Assembly (NCBI RefSeq): GCF_019649055.1
Contig: NW_026570301.1
Coordinates: 558,001-622,000, forward strand
Length of the DNA stretch: 64,000 nt
From: Paramacrobiotus metropolitanus
Lineage: Eukaryota; Tardigrada; Eutardigrada; Parachela; Macrobiotidae
Direction: 5' to 3'
This document shows, piece by piece, positions 23,926 through 35,118 of the stretch (the stretch's first letter is position 1; every line of letters begins with the position of its first letter). Made by a program: the position numbers and the translations under genes. Under the pieces are notes generated by a model. It had not been told where the DNA came from, did not search any database, and saw nothing but the letters and a program-made list of their open reading frames with translations.

Positions 23926-24983
23926 GGTCTGTATGCTGTGGTAGGGACTTCTCCGCAACTATATGAAACATCGCGACATTCTTGTCGATCTCTGCACTAC
24001 ATGCGAAAGAAGCATACTGGACATGTTTTTCGATGGCCCAGAGTCTGTCGACAACACAGACCGCGAGTATGCCGAATTTCTCGAGTACAAGCTGGTGACT
24101 GTGCTGGACCGTGTAATTCCTATGCGTATCTGTACGCATGCGCTGACCGTGATGGGCGTCCAACGCCACGTTCTCCGAGGCTTTGATTTTGACACGGCGA
24201 TGTCAACGATAAAAACTGTATTAACAGGCAAGGATATCCGGCTGCCGGTAATCGCTATTAATGACGCACGGGAAGAACCTTTTGAGTCAGGCTTCCTAGG
24301 CATCTACCCAAATTCGCAGAGCGGAGTATGGTTATGCAGACGGCTGTCAGACATTATGACGTTGTGTGAGCAGTGGGTGCTGGTTAATTTCACTAGCCTG
24401 CATTTAATCGATGGAACAGCACTAAATATATTGGGCGGCAAATATACGGGATCGCCCTTACCGCAGTTTGAGAAAACGTTGTTGCATAAGCGTACGTATG
24501 AGACAAAGATTGTCCCTGTAACGTTTCCCTGTCTGCGCTTTCGCTCCGTTGAGACGCCCGCTGAGCAGATCCGTATCCTCCTCGCCGCGGCCAATGACCA
24601 GTGTCCGGCCATCAGTCAGCGGGTGTATGAGAAGGTCACTACGATTCATGCGCGGTGGGTGCGTACACTGCATATCCGGATCAGTGGAGCGGCATCCGGG
24701 TTTCCTTGCAAAGTACGTACTGCGTAGCATTTGTTTGAAGACGCCATAAAAATAAATGAAGTCGATCATGTCTGATTGAATTGATAGTGCAATTAAAAAA
24801 GTAGATCGCCATCCAGTGTTGGTTGATTTGCGTCTATGCGATAAACTTTTATTTAGCAGGTTCAGTTCTCTCCATCCTGAAGACACCCCGCAGCGCTGGA
24901 ATACGATGGACCTGCGTCACCTTAACATTGCAATTTTGACGCCTGTTACCTTTGCGGCATTGGAAGGATGCTACAAAGACTAA

Positions 24984-25378
24984 AGTGGCTTTGGAAAAAT
25001 TAGGTTTTTCATTTTTTTTTTATAAGGTAAGCTGTTTGGATGATAATCCATTAATTGATTCGTTTGTGCCCTGCCGCGGTGCGAAGTATGACAAAACCAC
25101 TGCGACCATCGTTTCGTCGTTTACTGTTTTCTTAAATGGTAATCACTGGAACGCCGATTTATCTTGCGTAGGAGATTCTGTTAACTTCCATTGCTCCTAG
25201 TACAGAGTGGTTGATCCCCATGATAGTAATTTTTTGCATTTGTGGCGCCTATAGAAGCTGTAATTCTGTTAAGATATGATATTGACTGATGGTTTCTCAA
25301 CAAAAGGCAGACGAGTCCAGATAGTATACGATGTTCAGATATACGATGCGGCATACGGTGGACGATTAATCAAATTAC
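24984..25378. other. 3' flank of copy 3, duplicated downstream of copy 5
   Basis: No gene. 25050-25140 and 25235-25345 resemble 34915-35000 and 36605-36725 respectively (shared words include GACCATCGTTTCG and TGATGGTTTC), showing that copies 3 and 5 were duplicated together with their flanks. Confidence 0.5.
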
Positions 25379-25855
25379 ATGGAGACCGCGGGCTATCCGT
25401 GTAAAAGCGAGCCTTCCGGACTGTCAGATCTCCACGGCAAGCGACCTGACGGTATGACCCTGATTCCGGTGCGTGACGGCAAGGCGGTGGTGTGGGATGC
25501 GACATGCTGGGACACCGTGGCCGTGTCTCACGTGAACGCTAGCTCGAGAAAAGCCGGGAGCGTAGCCCAAATGGCCGAAAACAGTAAGCGCGGGAAATAC
25601 GATTTCGTAGAAGAGTTGGGATATCTCTTCTATCCTCTGGCAGTCGAGACTTTCGGGACATTTGGAGTGTCTTTTGCGGAGCTGATTCGATTCGTCGGCC
25701 GGAAGATCCGCGAAGTAACCGGGGAACCTCGATCTACGGCCTTTTTGAGACAACGTTTGAGCCTGGCAGTAGTCAGAGGAAACGCAGCGGCCGTTTTGGG
25801 CACGCTGCGCGCTCGTAATGATACTAACGATTTTGGATGTTTTTTCAATGTTTAA
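25379..25855 (+). pseudogene. transposable-element protein fragment (RPDGMTL...VWDATCWDT family)
   Basis: 158 codons with KRPDGMTLIPV, KAVVWDATCWDT and, near the end, RQRLSLAVVRGNAAAVLGTL. This pattern recurs at the C-terminus of many invertebrate retroelement-derived proteins. I recognise it from general familiarity and cannot name the family firmly. The RPD...WDAT spacing is reminiscent of PD-(D/E)XK nucleases, which is inference. There is no RT or other domain beside it, so it is an isolated fragment. A related, more decayed fragment lies inverted at 26405-26680. Confidence 0.5.
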
Positions 25856-26404
25856 AATTCAATCATTTTAATTAGTTTAAATTTGCGCAGGCTTCTTCTC
25901 ATTGTATTACAAACTGAGTACACAATTACAGTAAAGAGCTGCCTCTGGTGCAGGGGTCGAAGTTAGATTTTCAGGCGTTTATTCTTGCCGCCCGCTTGCG
26001 CCTTTTTACTGCAAAAGTGTGTTAGCTGAAGTGCCCTGGGGGTGTATTGTAAAGGTCATCGGCTACTTTATACGTGTATTTCTTGCTTAGCAGAGCGACA
26101 TGACAGCTATTGTATATGCAAGGCATGACAACTGAATTGAAAAGAGCGTATTTTAGAGAATTTCATTTCGGAATTTTCTGCTGGTTGCGTTGCTGTTCGA
26201 GATAACTAATATTATGTCTTCATAATCTATCGTTACGAGCAAGTACTACTGGCAGCACATACAAAAATTATTACTCTAGCAGTACTGCCCCCAAGCAAAA
26301 ACCTGCTGTGCTTCAGTCTGCCAATGCACATCAGCGTGAATGTTTTCTAGTATAACAATTCGCGTGCCCAGGTTTACACTAACTGAAAACATTAAATTTT
26401 AAAC
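25856..26404. other. spacer between two inverted transposon fragments
   Basis: AT-rich, with no gene or clear repeat seen. It separates the plus-strand fragment at 25379-25855 from its inverted relative. Confidence 0.4.
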
Positions 26405-26680
26405 ATTGAAAAAAGATCCAAAATCGTTGGCGTCACTCGTTACGTTAGGACATCGCTAGGTGTACAAAAACAGCCGCGGCATTTCCGTGGAATACCGCTA
26501 GACTTAAAAGCGGTCATAAAAAGGCCTCAGATCGAGTTTCCCGGTGATTTCACGGATCTTCCCGCCAACGAATGAATCAGCTCAGTGAATGGCGCTTTAA
26601 AGGCCCCAAACGTCTCGACTGCCCTAGGATAAAAAATATGGCCCAAACCTTCAACGGAAGCGTACTTCCGGCGCTTCCGT
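26405..26680 (-). pseudogene. decayed inverted relative of the 25379-25855 fragment
   Basis: Read on the minus strand this aligns with the second half of the upstream fragment (shared words such as CGGATCTTCC and GTCTCGACTGCC on the plus strand). It is interrupted by frame changes and stops. The arrangement is tail to tail. Confidence 0.5.
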
Positions 26681-26771
26681 CATTGAATAAGATCACACAA
26701 AAGACTCGATGCGAGGCCGTGCGGATCAGTTGCGACCTGCGAGTTACCATACGTAGTACAGCAGCTAGGAT

Positions 26772-26920
26772 GTACCGAATTCGGTACTTTTTTAGCATAT
26801 TGCTTTACTACCTTCACGCCGTAACTTTTTTTAGTCTTTAGTATTGTGTACCGAATTCGGTACTTTTTTAGCATATTGCCATTACTACCTTCACGCCGTA
26901 ACTTTGTTTAGTCTTTAGTT
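26772..26920. repeat. two direct 76-bp repeats, each starting with a 16-bp palindrome
   Basis: GTACCGAATTCGGTAC occurs at 26772 and again at 26848. Each copy is followed by nearly identical sequence (TTTTTTAGCATATTG, then ACCTTCACGCCGTAACTTT). The units differ by only a few bases. Confidence 0.8.
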
Positions 26921-27590
26921 GTTTGTTTCATAAAATGAAATGATACTTTATTGATTAAAGTATAAAGCTGGGATGCCACAGAGGATTTAAGGCCGTGGCC
27001 TTAAATCTAAGTTTTAACCTTAAATCTAAAATTTAAGTTTTTTACCAGTATCAGAAAGTAGTTTTATACAATAACTCTTGTTTTTTATAATTTCGGTGTT
27101 TGTCTTTGAGTACATAATCGGGAATTTTCCATCAGATTTTGGTTAATACGCCTTCCTCGAAGTTCCTTCTCCAGACGGTACTTAGGCACGCACGGTATGT
27201 TTGCGCACGACGCACGGATTGATAAACGCATTTGTGTATGGCACGCTGTACTGCCCGTTCGCCGTGCCTCGTTCATGTGCCGCGCTGTTTGGTGTGGAAA
27301 AACCAGTTGGTAACGCCTTCGCTGTTCTATACGGCTCGCAACATCATAGCTTGCGTACGACGCCATTTTGGATTTCCTCATGATCGACCATGCTTAACAG
27401 GGGTCGCGCGGTTTTTTCCTTGTTATGCTAACCTTTCATCTGTTTGGGAAGGGCTAATGTACTGTAGAATCTTCTTTGTGGCATGGCAGCAGCAAATTTC
27501 TGATTTATTGTCCGATATTTTCCATCTCTCTTTTAGAACTCTGCAGCTCACTGGTAAATTCGGCTACGTATCCTGCAGCAACCCTGCACC
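26921..27590. other. upstream region of copy 4
   Basis: It contains CTTAAATCTAA-type short repeats near 26985-27035 and a GC-richer block at 27185-27385 with open frames on both strands that I do not recognise. No clear promoter motif is seen. Confidence 0.35.
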
Positions 27591-30417
27591 ATGAACGCAA
27601 CAACACGGTACTTCCGCCAGTTGTTCTCGGGTTCGAGTGAAGTCAACTACGGCAACACGCTCCTGGTGCAGCGCGATGACGACCAATGGTGGTTAGGATA
27701 CGTCCAGGACATTGATGGATCTTCCTTCTTCCTGGACTTCGATGCCAGCAGCATCAGTGCCCAGTGGATTCATTCCAGCCGTCTCTGGCCGCACCGTTTC
27801 GTCACCCATATGGCATTAAGTCAAGGAACCGCTGTACAAGTGGCGCTGCGACAGACCCACGCCGATCCGATGGTATTTCGGGAGGGAACGATCGTTAAGG
27901 CTGGAAAAAGTGGGTCACTGTGCGTGGTGCGTCTGCATGGCGATCTTCCTGACGGGATGTCACGCCAGCACATTGTGCATGGGAATCACTGTGCTAACGA
28001 GCTCCCGACGCCGGATGATGGTGGAAGTTTCTTCGCACGAACCACCGGGTTCCTGTACAGAAAACATGTCATCAGTCTTCCCGGAGTCCAGGCTCTGCCG
28101 GACGTCGATTTCCTCCCCACGTTCTTGGTCCGTACCTTTCAGTTCGTATTGAGAAGCGGCGATAGTGTTTGTCGTGCCGATTGCGATATGGATCGATACG
28201 TTGACACGGACTTGGTGGGTTTGCGTTGCCGTTCGCACTCGGGGGCATTTTATGATACTGAAGTCGGCTGTCGAATGTTCGTACAAGTGGATGCGGACCG
28301 TCATACGGTAACTTTTATCTGCGCCGAACTGGAGGGAGGCGGAAACGGTTACAGTTTGTTCTGGGACGAAGATTCTCTGCGGCAAGCTTGGGATGACTAT
28401 CTGACAGAGAAACTCAAAGTCAACGCAATGGGTTTGGATACGGCTCCATGGCTCACACGTCAGCATGGTCAGTGTGACAGTCAAAGCAATGATGACATCG
28501 TAATTATTTTCTTTGATTGCGTTAATGTTTTCCCACCTTTCTGGCCTTTAAACTAATGTTCTGCAGATATGGAGGGAATGCATATCGATGAACTGCCGCA
28601 TCCACTCATGGCGTCCGTGCTGCTGTATCTCGATGTGGTTTCTCAGCTGCTGACCAGCCAGCAAGTCACCGCGGTCCTAAAACTTCTTTCTGAGATAACT
28701 GAAATCCTATACTGTAACTCTACAAAGCATTCTGAAGATTTTTCCTCATAAGAACTGGAAATCAGGTGGCTGACTTGCGCACAGCCTTACAGAGAACGAA
28801 AGTGATCAGGCTGTGCCGCTGTATTTTCGTTTTTAATAATATCGAGCTACAGTAGTCAAAACGTCGTTTACGGAGACTTTCCAGGCTGTGTAAATGCGTC
28901 TTTAGTTAATCTTGAAAATTTTATGTTTGTTTGGTTTGCTTTGTTGCGAATCAAGCTAGGAAGCTAATCCAATACGAGTGACCAAACTGACCGTTAAGAC
29001 CTGACCAGTCCTTAAAGAAGAGAATGTTGTAAATGCTTAACAGCAGCGAATACAAGTGCGATAAGAAACCTGGACAGCGATTGGTATGGTTGTTATTCTA
29101 GCGCTCATAATACTACGTATAGAGTACGCCACATATGTGCACTCAGTATCTATCACGTGTGTTTTTCAGGGTTTGTGCTCTATGGTACTAACTGTCACAT
29201 CAGAATGACAACCGACGACACATCCTTCTCGATCTCTGCGCAGCATGCGGACGACCGAATGATTTGCCGAGACGAAAATGGAATCCCGATTATATCGATT
29301 TTGACGTACAACGCGAATACGCGAATTATCTCGCATATCGACTGTTGACCACACTGAACCGCGTTGTCCTTCCGCGCACGGAGACGCTGGCGATGACCGA
29401 GGACGAAAATCACCATCACACCTGCTCCCGCCTCTCCGATAGAATGAAGACAGTCACCACCGTGTTAAACGCGAACGGCGTTCGTTTGCGGATGCTGAAT
29501 ATCCTGAACGGGCGTGCCGTTCCTCTGGATATGTTGCCCGATTTCCTGTCGATTTGGCGTAATCGTCGCACTGGAGGATGGGAATGCCATGGGCTGGCGA
29601 AGGTGATGACGGTGTGCGAGCAGTTGGTGCTGGTCAGTTTCCAGGCGGTAGATCTGATCAACCGAGCAGCGGAATGGATAATAGGTCCTCTCTCAGCTTT
29701 GCCTGATTCTGAGAAAGAGTTTATATGCTGGGTAGAAACCCGTGAAAGTACCCGTGACGACGTAGTAACCATTCCATTCCTACGCTTTCGCTCCACGGAA
29801 ACAGCCGCCGAACATATCCGCATTCTGCTAGCCGCAGCCAATGAGCAGTTCCCGGTCGTCAGTCCGCGGGTATACAAAAGGCTCGCACGGATCCACGCGC
29901 GCTGGGTGCGAACGTGGAAGTATCCCGATCAGTGGGCCAGTCTTCGGATTTTTCTGAAAATGTGCGTACGGGTTGCGTACGCCGTTTGCTCACTGTCTTG
30001 GAAAACTAAATAAGAACTAAATAAAACTAAAATAACAAATAAAATAAGGATAATAGAATTTTACGGGTAAATTTCCAATACGATTTGGTAACTGATTACT
30101 AACTCCGGCTAATTGTTTTTATTTTAGTGACAATGTAATCGCACATTTTGTATTCTTAGTGTTTGTCTACGAGTACTTTCAAACAAAATTAATCTAGTTT
30201 CAGTTTTTGGCCAAATCTTCTCGATTTCAGGCTAGTCTAACCAGTTTTTTGTCGCCCATTTTGTTGATGTATCTTCTTGTTTAACAGGTTCAATTCTCTT
30301 CGTCCTGACGACACCCCAGAGCGATAGGATACGATGGATCTCCGCCAGCTGGACATCGCTACTTTGAGCCGCATCACCGTGGTAGCCCTGAGCAAGCTGT
30401 TCGCATCGTCAAGTTGA
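27591..30417 (+). pseudogene. Tudor-like/F-box copy 4 (exons 1-2 intact, stops in exons 3 and 4)
   Basis: Exons are 27591-28467, 28567-28660, 29170-29961 and 30288-30417. Exon 1 is fully open (MNATTRYFRQLF; VLVQ-type barrel; GCRMFVQV; YSLFWDEDSL). Exon 2 codes ELPHPLMASVLLYLDVVSQL and ends with a GC donor (GCAAGT). Exon 3 opens VCALWY and meets TAA at 29189-29191, inside the F-box and two codons after the conserved Trp. The frame then continues open to a GTGCGT donor. Exon 4 has TAG at 30325-30327 where relatives have the Trp of the QRW motif, and its end is altered. A truncated protein of exons 1-2 could still be made. Otherwise this is a pseudogene. Confidence 0.75.
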
Positions 30418-31099
30418 GCGTTGAAGTCTAAGAATTCTTTCGGATGTTTTTGTTGCAGTTCTTAATGATTGCTTGTTCAGTTAACATGCTTCCTCTGTCG
30501 GCCATGATAACACTAGGCGGATACCCGTGTAGATTGTTTTCGTTATTTGTTGGGTGGTGTTTGGTTAAATTGGGTTTTTTAGTTGTACGAAATCGTTATT
30601 GTTTTTGTCAAGGGATTCAAGGCATTGACGAATTGGTTGGTAGCTTTGACGTCTGCTCTTTCTTCAGGTTTTCGGCTCGGTTATTTTGAATAAAACGGGT
30701 TGAGCAGGCCTTACAGAAGCGGTAACGTAGGGCTGGAGTTGTGACATTTAAAAGTCCCTGGCGCGTAGCTAGCGCCACGTCCGCTGTCTTTGTGGCTCGC
30801 CAGAGACAATGCGGTCTTATGCTGGCTAGATTGACCATATCATGCTCGAGCCCTGATCACGTTTGGCATCTCCATAATACAGTACTCTTCCTGATTTAGC
30901 AGTGCAACGATATTTTGCAAGCAGTGTTTGTTACCCCCTATACACTGTCGATCTGCACTGGTTTTATTTAATATTAAATATGTGGTGCCTTCAGTCGGGT
31001 AACAAGCACTTCCTTGTATTATGGTTATTCACAATTATGAACAAACTGTGACGTGGACCACGCGATGAATCACATAATTGTTATGGAAATACAGGAAAC
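30418..31099. other. spacer between copies 4 and 5
   Basis: No gene seen. 30778-30803 shares CGTCCGC and GTGGCTCGCCA words with the left edge of the inverted minisatellite at 19203, possibly the end of a related mobile element. Confidence 0.35.
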
Positions 31100-31897
31100 A
31101 GGAAACACGTCGGCCGCTTTCCCAACGCAAAGATGTTATCCGACGTGGATTATATGCAGATGTTTTTGATGGGTGTGTGCCGAGTCGTGACGGGCACCTG
31201 TCGTGCCGATTGTGTTTTTGACCGATACGTTCATGTGAACAATATGGAATTCACATGTAAAGACCACCATCGGTCGAGCGGCGGTTTTTTTACCGGTGCC
31301 GGTTGTCGAATGTTCGTGCGAGTGAGACTGAACACAGTCATGTGTGTCTGCGGCGAAATGCATGGTGACGAAGACGGTTGCAGCATGTTTTGAGACGAAG
31401 ATTCATTGCGCACAGCTTGCGATGAGTTTCCAGCGGCGAAACTATCTGCGGAGTCAGCGGATATGAACTCAGCTCCATGGAACGCGATCCAGCAAGGTCA
31501 GCTTGATAGTTTCGAAGTACTACATGGAATTAACTTACTGTATATCTAGCAGTTAGCGTCTCGAGGTTACTGTTTTTCGTAAGTCCTGCAAAGGTGAAAA
31601 GATGTGCATGTGTTTTCCCCCTTGGCCCGTGGGGACCGTTCGTTATTCCCTAGGGACACTAATTGAAAAATACGGTATTTTGCAATGTACTTTTATGTTT
31701 TTGCCTTTTGGTCCCGTGTTGTCCGTAAAGTGTATGGGTACTATGGCACTTAATGTGTGTGTAACCACCAAAACGTCCGGACGTCTGAGACGTCCGGCGG
31801 ACGTTTTGGCGCCTACACCGTCCAAAACGTCCGGGGGCCGCCAAAACGTCCGCCGTAAATTTTGCCCACCCGATTTTTTTTTGTGTTTGCGTCGGAT

Positions 31898-32725
31898 CGC
31901 AGCCGGACGTTTGTGCCTGACCGGTAATTCGTAGCCGGACGTTTCTGCCTGACCAGTAATTCGTAGCCGTACGTTTCAGCCTGACCGGTAATTCGTAGCC
32001 GGACGTTTCTGCCTGACCGGTAATTCGTAGCCGTACGTTTCTGCCTGACCGGTAATTCGTAGCCGGACGTTTCAGCCTGACCGGTAATTCGCAGCCGGAC
32101 GTTTCTGCCTGACCGGTAATTCGGAGCCGGACATTTTGGCCCGAACAGTAACTCGAAGCCGGACGTTTTGGCCTGACCGGTAATTCGAAGCCGGACGTTT
32201 CTGCCTGACCGGTAATTCGTAGCCGGACGTTTCAGTCTGACCGGTAATTCGTAGCCGGACGTTTCTGCCTGACCGGTAATTCGTAGCCGTACGTTTCTGC
32301 CTGACCGGTAATTCGTAGCCGGACGTTTCTGCCTGACCAGTAATTCGTAGCCGGACGTTTCATCCTGACCGGTAATTCGTAGCCGGACGTTTCTGCCTGA
32401 CCGGTAATTCGTAGCCGTACGTTGCTGCCTGACCGGTAATTCGTAGCCGGACGTTTCAGCCTGACCGGTAATTCGCAGCCGGACGTTTCTGCCTGACCGG
32501 TAATTCGGAGCCGGACATTTTGGCCTGAACAGTAACTCGAAGCCGGACGTTTTGGCCTGACCGGTAATTCGAAGCCGGACGTTTCTGCCTGACCGGTAAT
32601 TCGTAGCCGGACGTTTCAGTCTGACCGGTAATTCGTAGCCGGACGTTTCAGCCTGACCAGTAATTCGTAGCCGGACGTTTCGCCCTGACCGGTAATTCGT
32701 AGCCGGACGTTTCTGCCTGACCGTT
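31898..32725 (+). repeat. 32-bp tandem repeat array, about 26 units
   Basis: The unit includes GCCGGACGTTTCTGCCTGAC followed by CGGTAATTCGTA, repeated with few substitutions. A higher-order pattern is visible: a set of variant units (GGACATTTTGGCC, AACAGTAACTCGAAG) recurs near 32130 and again near 32510. Confidence 0.9.
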
Positions 32726-32766
32726 AAAGCAGCAGCGACTTTTTTTACATGTTATACTAATTGCAG

Positions 32767-32900
32767 GGAAATCGCAACCAGTGGAGAAGGTGGTGGAGGA
32801 GAAAGTGGCGCTCGGACTGGACGTAATCACTGCGAGCCAGGGAGATCGCATTGCCACAGTCAGGACCAAACGCCGACGACAAAATTCGGAAGAAACGTAG
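32767..32900 (+). other. possible captured terminal exon inside the transposon
   Basis: After a good acceptor (ATACTAATTGCAG, including a branch-point-like CTAAT) an open frame of 43 codons reads KSQPVEKVVEEKVALGLDVI and ends in a basic tail (TKRRRQNSEET) at TAG 32898-32900. AATAAA follows at 33107. This looks like the last exon and 3' UTR of a cellular gene. The source gene is not in the window. Chance is not excluded. Confidence 0.4.
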
Positions 32901-33194
32901 ACGATTGCAAACTTTGTACTTATTTGTTAACTATTTTGATTTATTAACCTTCTATACCAGTAATGTGGTTGTATACAAATCATTTCGAATTTATTCAACC
33001 GAAAGGAAAAGCCTGCACCCTTTCAAAATTTCAGCACCGTTCTTTTGTAACTGGTTTCCAAATACGTTAACGTTTAAAACATGAAGATTTAGTTTCACGT
33101 ATCTGCAATAAATGTTTGACAAGAAAAAAAAAATCGGTGCGACACTTGTGTTAGGCCGACAGTAGAGATATTCAGAGCAGCCAAGAAGCAAAAA

Positions 33195-33360
33195 CGAATT
33201 ACCGGTCAGGCAGAAACGTCCGGCTACGAATTACCGGTCAGGCAGAAACGTCCGGCTACGAACTACCGGTCAGGCTGAAACGTCCGGCTACGAATTACCG
33301 GTCAGGCAGAAACGTCCGGCTACGAATTACCGGTCAGGCAGAAACGTCCGGCTACAAACC
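33195..33360 (-). repeat. inverted copy of the 32-bp array, about 5 units
   Basis: The same 32-bp unit as at 31898-32725, on the opposite strand (CAGGCAGAAACGTCCGGCTA), next to the right terminal inverted repeat. The arrays are therefore part of the subterminal inverted repeats, with the left one expanded. Confidence 0.85.
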
Positions 33361-34834
33361 TACGAAAAAACAAAAAAAAACGAGGCGGGCAAAATTTACG
33401 GCGGACGTTTTGGCGGCCCCTGGACGTTTTGGACGGTTTAGGCGCCAAAAGGTCCGCCGGACGTCTCAGACGTCCGGACGTTTTGGACGGTTACATGTGT
33501 GCTTTGCAGATATGAAGGACATGTCCATAACTTTCCTTGCGCATCCGATCATGGCTTCTGTACTGTCCTATTTAGAAGTGGATTCTCAGTTGTCAGCGAG
33601 CAGGTAAATCATAGTCGTTCTGATAATTATTAGCAGTCTATTTGTCGCGAATTTAATGAACCTTGTTTCCGAGTACCCATCTATGATTAAATTTTGAACA
33701 CAAGTACGCTGTACCCGGCATTGTCAGACGAAACGGCTTTTTGCCTTAACTTCTTCGACTACGACGATTCTAACGAAACCCCTTTCGTGAACTCTCAACT
33801 CTGATATTTACCAGGGTGTGCTCGCTGTGGAGGTCGCTTCTTTGTAAGTACATGGAACACCGGCACATCCTGTTCGATCTCCGCACAACAGGCGAAAGAC
33901 GCTCACCTAAATTGCCAAACCGTTCAGTTGAACCTGGTGCTACAGAAGAGCATGATGAATTTCTCGAGTACAAACTGGTGACCATGCTGGACCGTGTGAT
34001 TCCTGCGCGTACGCATACGCTTGCACTGATGGAAAACCACAGTCACCATTCTAACGCCGGCTTAAGTCTGGGAAGTGCGATGTCAACAACCAAAACCGTG
34101 TTAGCTGGCAAGGGTATTCGTTTGCCGCTGATCGTTGTAAAGGACGCGCTGGAATGGGGTTTTGAATCTTCTTGTTTCCTGGACATCTGGCCTTATTCTG
34201 ACAGTGGAGCATGGAAGTGCAGCGGGTTGTCCGAGATGATGACGGTGTGTGAGCAGTTAGTGCTGATCAATTTCACTACATCACACTTAATCACCAAAAC
34301 AGCGTTTAGGATATTCGAGATGATAAAATTCGAAAGGACGTTCCTGCACCAATGCCTTACCCACACTGCTAACTACCGAGTAACCTTTCGGGGTCTGCGT
34401 ATTAGCTCGGTGGAGACGGCCGCTGAGCACATGCGCATTCTTCTCGCCGCGGCTAACGACCAGTGTCCAGTCGTCAATCAGCGGGTGTACGAAAAGGTCG
34501 CAGCGATACGTGCGCGCTGGGTGCGAACACTGGCCTATCCGGACCAGTGGAACGGTATTGGGGTTTTCTTGCAGATGTACGTAGTGTTGGATTACAACAC
34601 TTTGATGATAAATGAACTGAGACTGATAAAATTTGTAGTCCAGTTAAACAAGTAGAAGACCCTTCGCTGTCAGCTGAGTAGGCTGTCTGCGGTAAATTCT
34701 TTCTTAACAGGTTTAATTCCCTTCAGCCGGGTGACACACCACAGCGCTGGAATACGATGGACCTGCGCCTACTGGACATTGCTGCTTTGACCCCTGCCAC
34801 CTTTGCGGCACTGGATGGATGCTATAAAGACTAA

Positions 34835-35118
34835 ACCTGGCGTTGAAACAAAATACGTTTTTGAATGTTTCCATTAATTAAGCGATTTAGATTCTATATA
34901 ATTCATTCATTGATTTTGCTTGCTTGGGCCCGCGGTGGTGCGGTTTATGACAGAACCAATACGACCATCGTTTCGGACGTTTTCTCTTCATTAAAATGGT
35001 AAGCATGGTAGTGTAAAGTGTTTCGTTTTGCGTTTCAAGAAATGTTGTTTGCTTCAGTTCTTCCTGCTACGTCCCCAGGATATCACTATCATCACTATCA
35101 CTATATAATAATCATTAA
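34835..35118. other. 3' flank of copy 5, homologous to the flank of copy 3
   Basis: No gene. 34915-35000 aligns with 25050-25140 downstream of copy 3. Confidence 0.45.

Larger units (their letters stand above)
19922..24983 (+). pseudogene. Tudor-like/F-box copy 3 (broken, long intron 2)
   Basis: Exons are 19922-20785, 21078-21171, 23926-24712 and 24860-24983. Exon 1 opens MNATSLYFRKMF with a good Tudor-like region, then loses the frame near 20480 (after RTCRVC) and regains a family frame (GCRMFVRVGLD, GCSMFWDEDSL). The exon 1 donor GTTAGC is weak. Exon 2 is intact (ELAHPIMAVVLLYLDVDWQL) with a normal GTGAGT donor. Exon 3 has an in-frame TAG (23942-23944) straight after VCMLW, inside the F-box, and a frameshift near 24670. 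Exon 4 is intact (TPQRWNTMDLRHL). Intron 2 is 2.75 kb and holds a 330-bp hairpin and other debris. Confidence 0.75.
31760..33495. mobile_element. 1736-bp TIR transposon with minisatellite arrays and a captured exon
   Basis: Terminal inverted repeats of about 120 bp begin TGTAACC and carry several AAACGTCCG words; the two ends are nearly identical. A direct duplication TGTGTG flanks the element (31754-31759 and 33496-33501). Inside are a 26-unit 32-bp array on the left, a 5-unit inverted array on the right, and a unique core of about 470 bp. No transposase is seen, so it is non-autonomous. It ends 14 bases before exon 2 of copy 5, leaving the acceptor CTTTGCAG intact. Confidence 0.8.
31100..34834 (+). 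pseudogene. Tudor-like/F-box copy 5 (5'-truncated exon 1, intact exons 2-4)
   Basis: Exon 1 survives only from 31100 to 31496. The first half, including the Tudor-like barrel, is gone, and TGA at 31391-31393 replaces the Trp of the MFWDEDSL motif. Exon 2 (33510-33603; LAHPIMASVLSYLEVDSQL, GTAAAT donor), exon 3 (33815-34576; VCSLWRSLLCKYM) and exon 4 (34711-34834; TPQRWNTMDLRLL, TAA) are open and in phase. Intron 1 is 2 kb because a 1736-bp transposon sits in it. Exons 2-4 could still be expressed from another start, but the copy cannot make the family's normal protein. Confidence 0.75.

Noticed and set aside
27085-27381. Minus-strand 98-codon frame upstream of copy 4
   Set aside because: Open frames exist on both strands over the same GC-richer block and neither is recognisable.
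31898-33360. CRISPR-like array
   Set aside because: The 32-bp units are contiguous without unique spacers, lie inside a transposon, and the DNA is eukaryotic.
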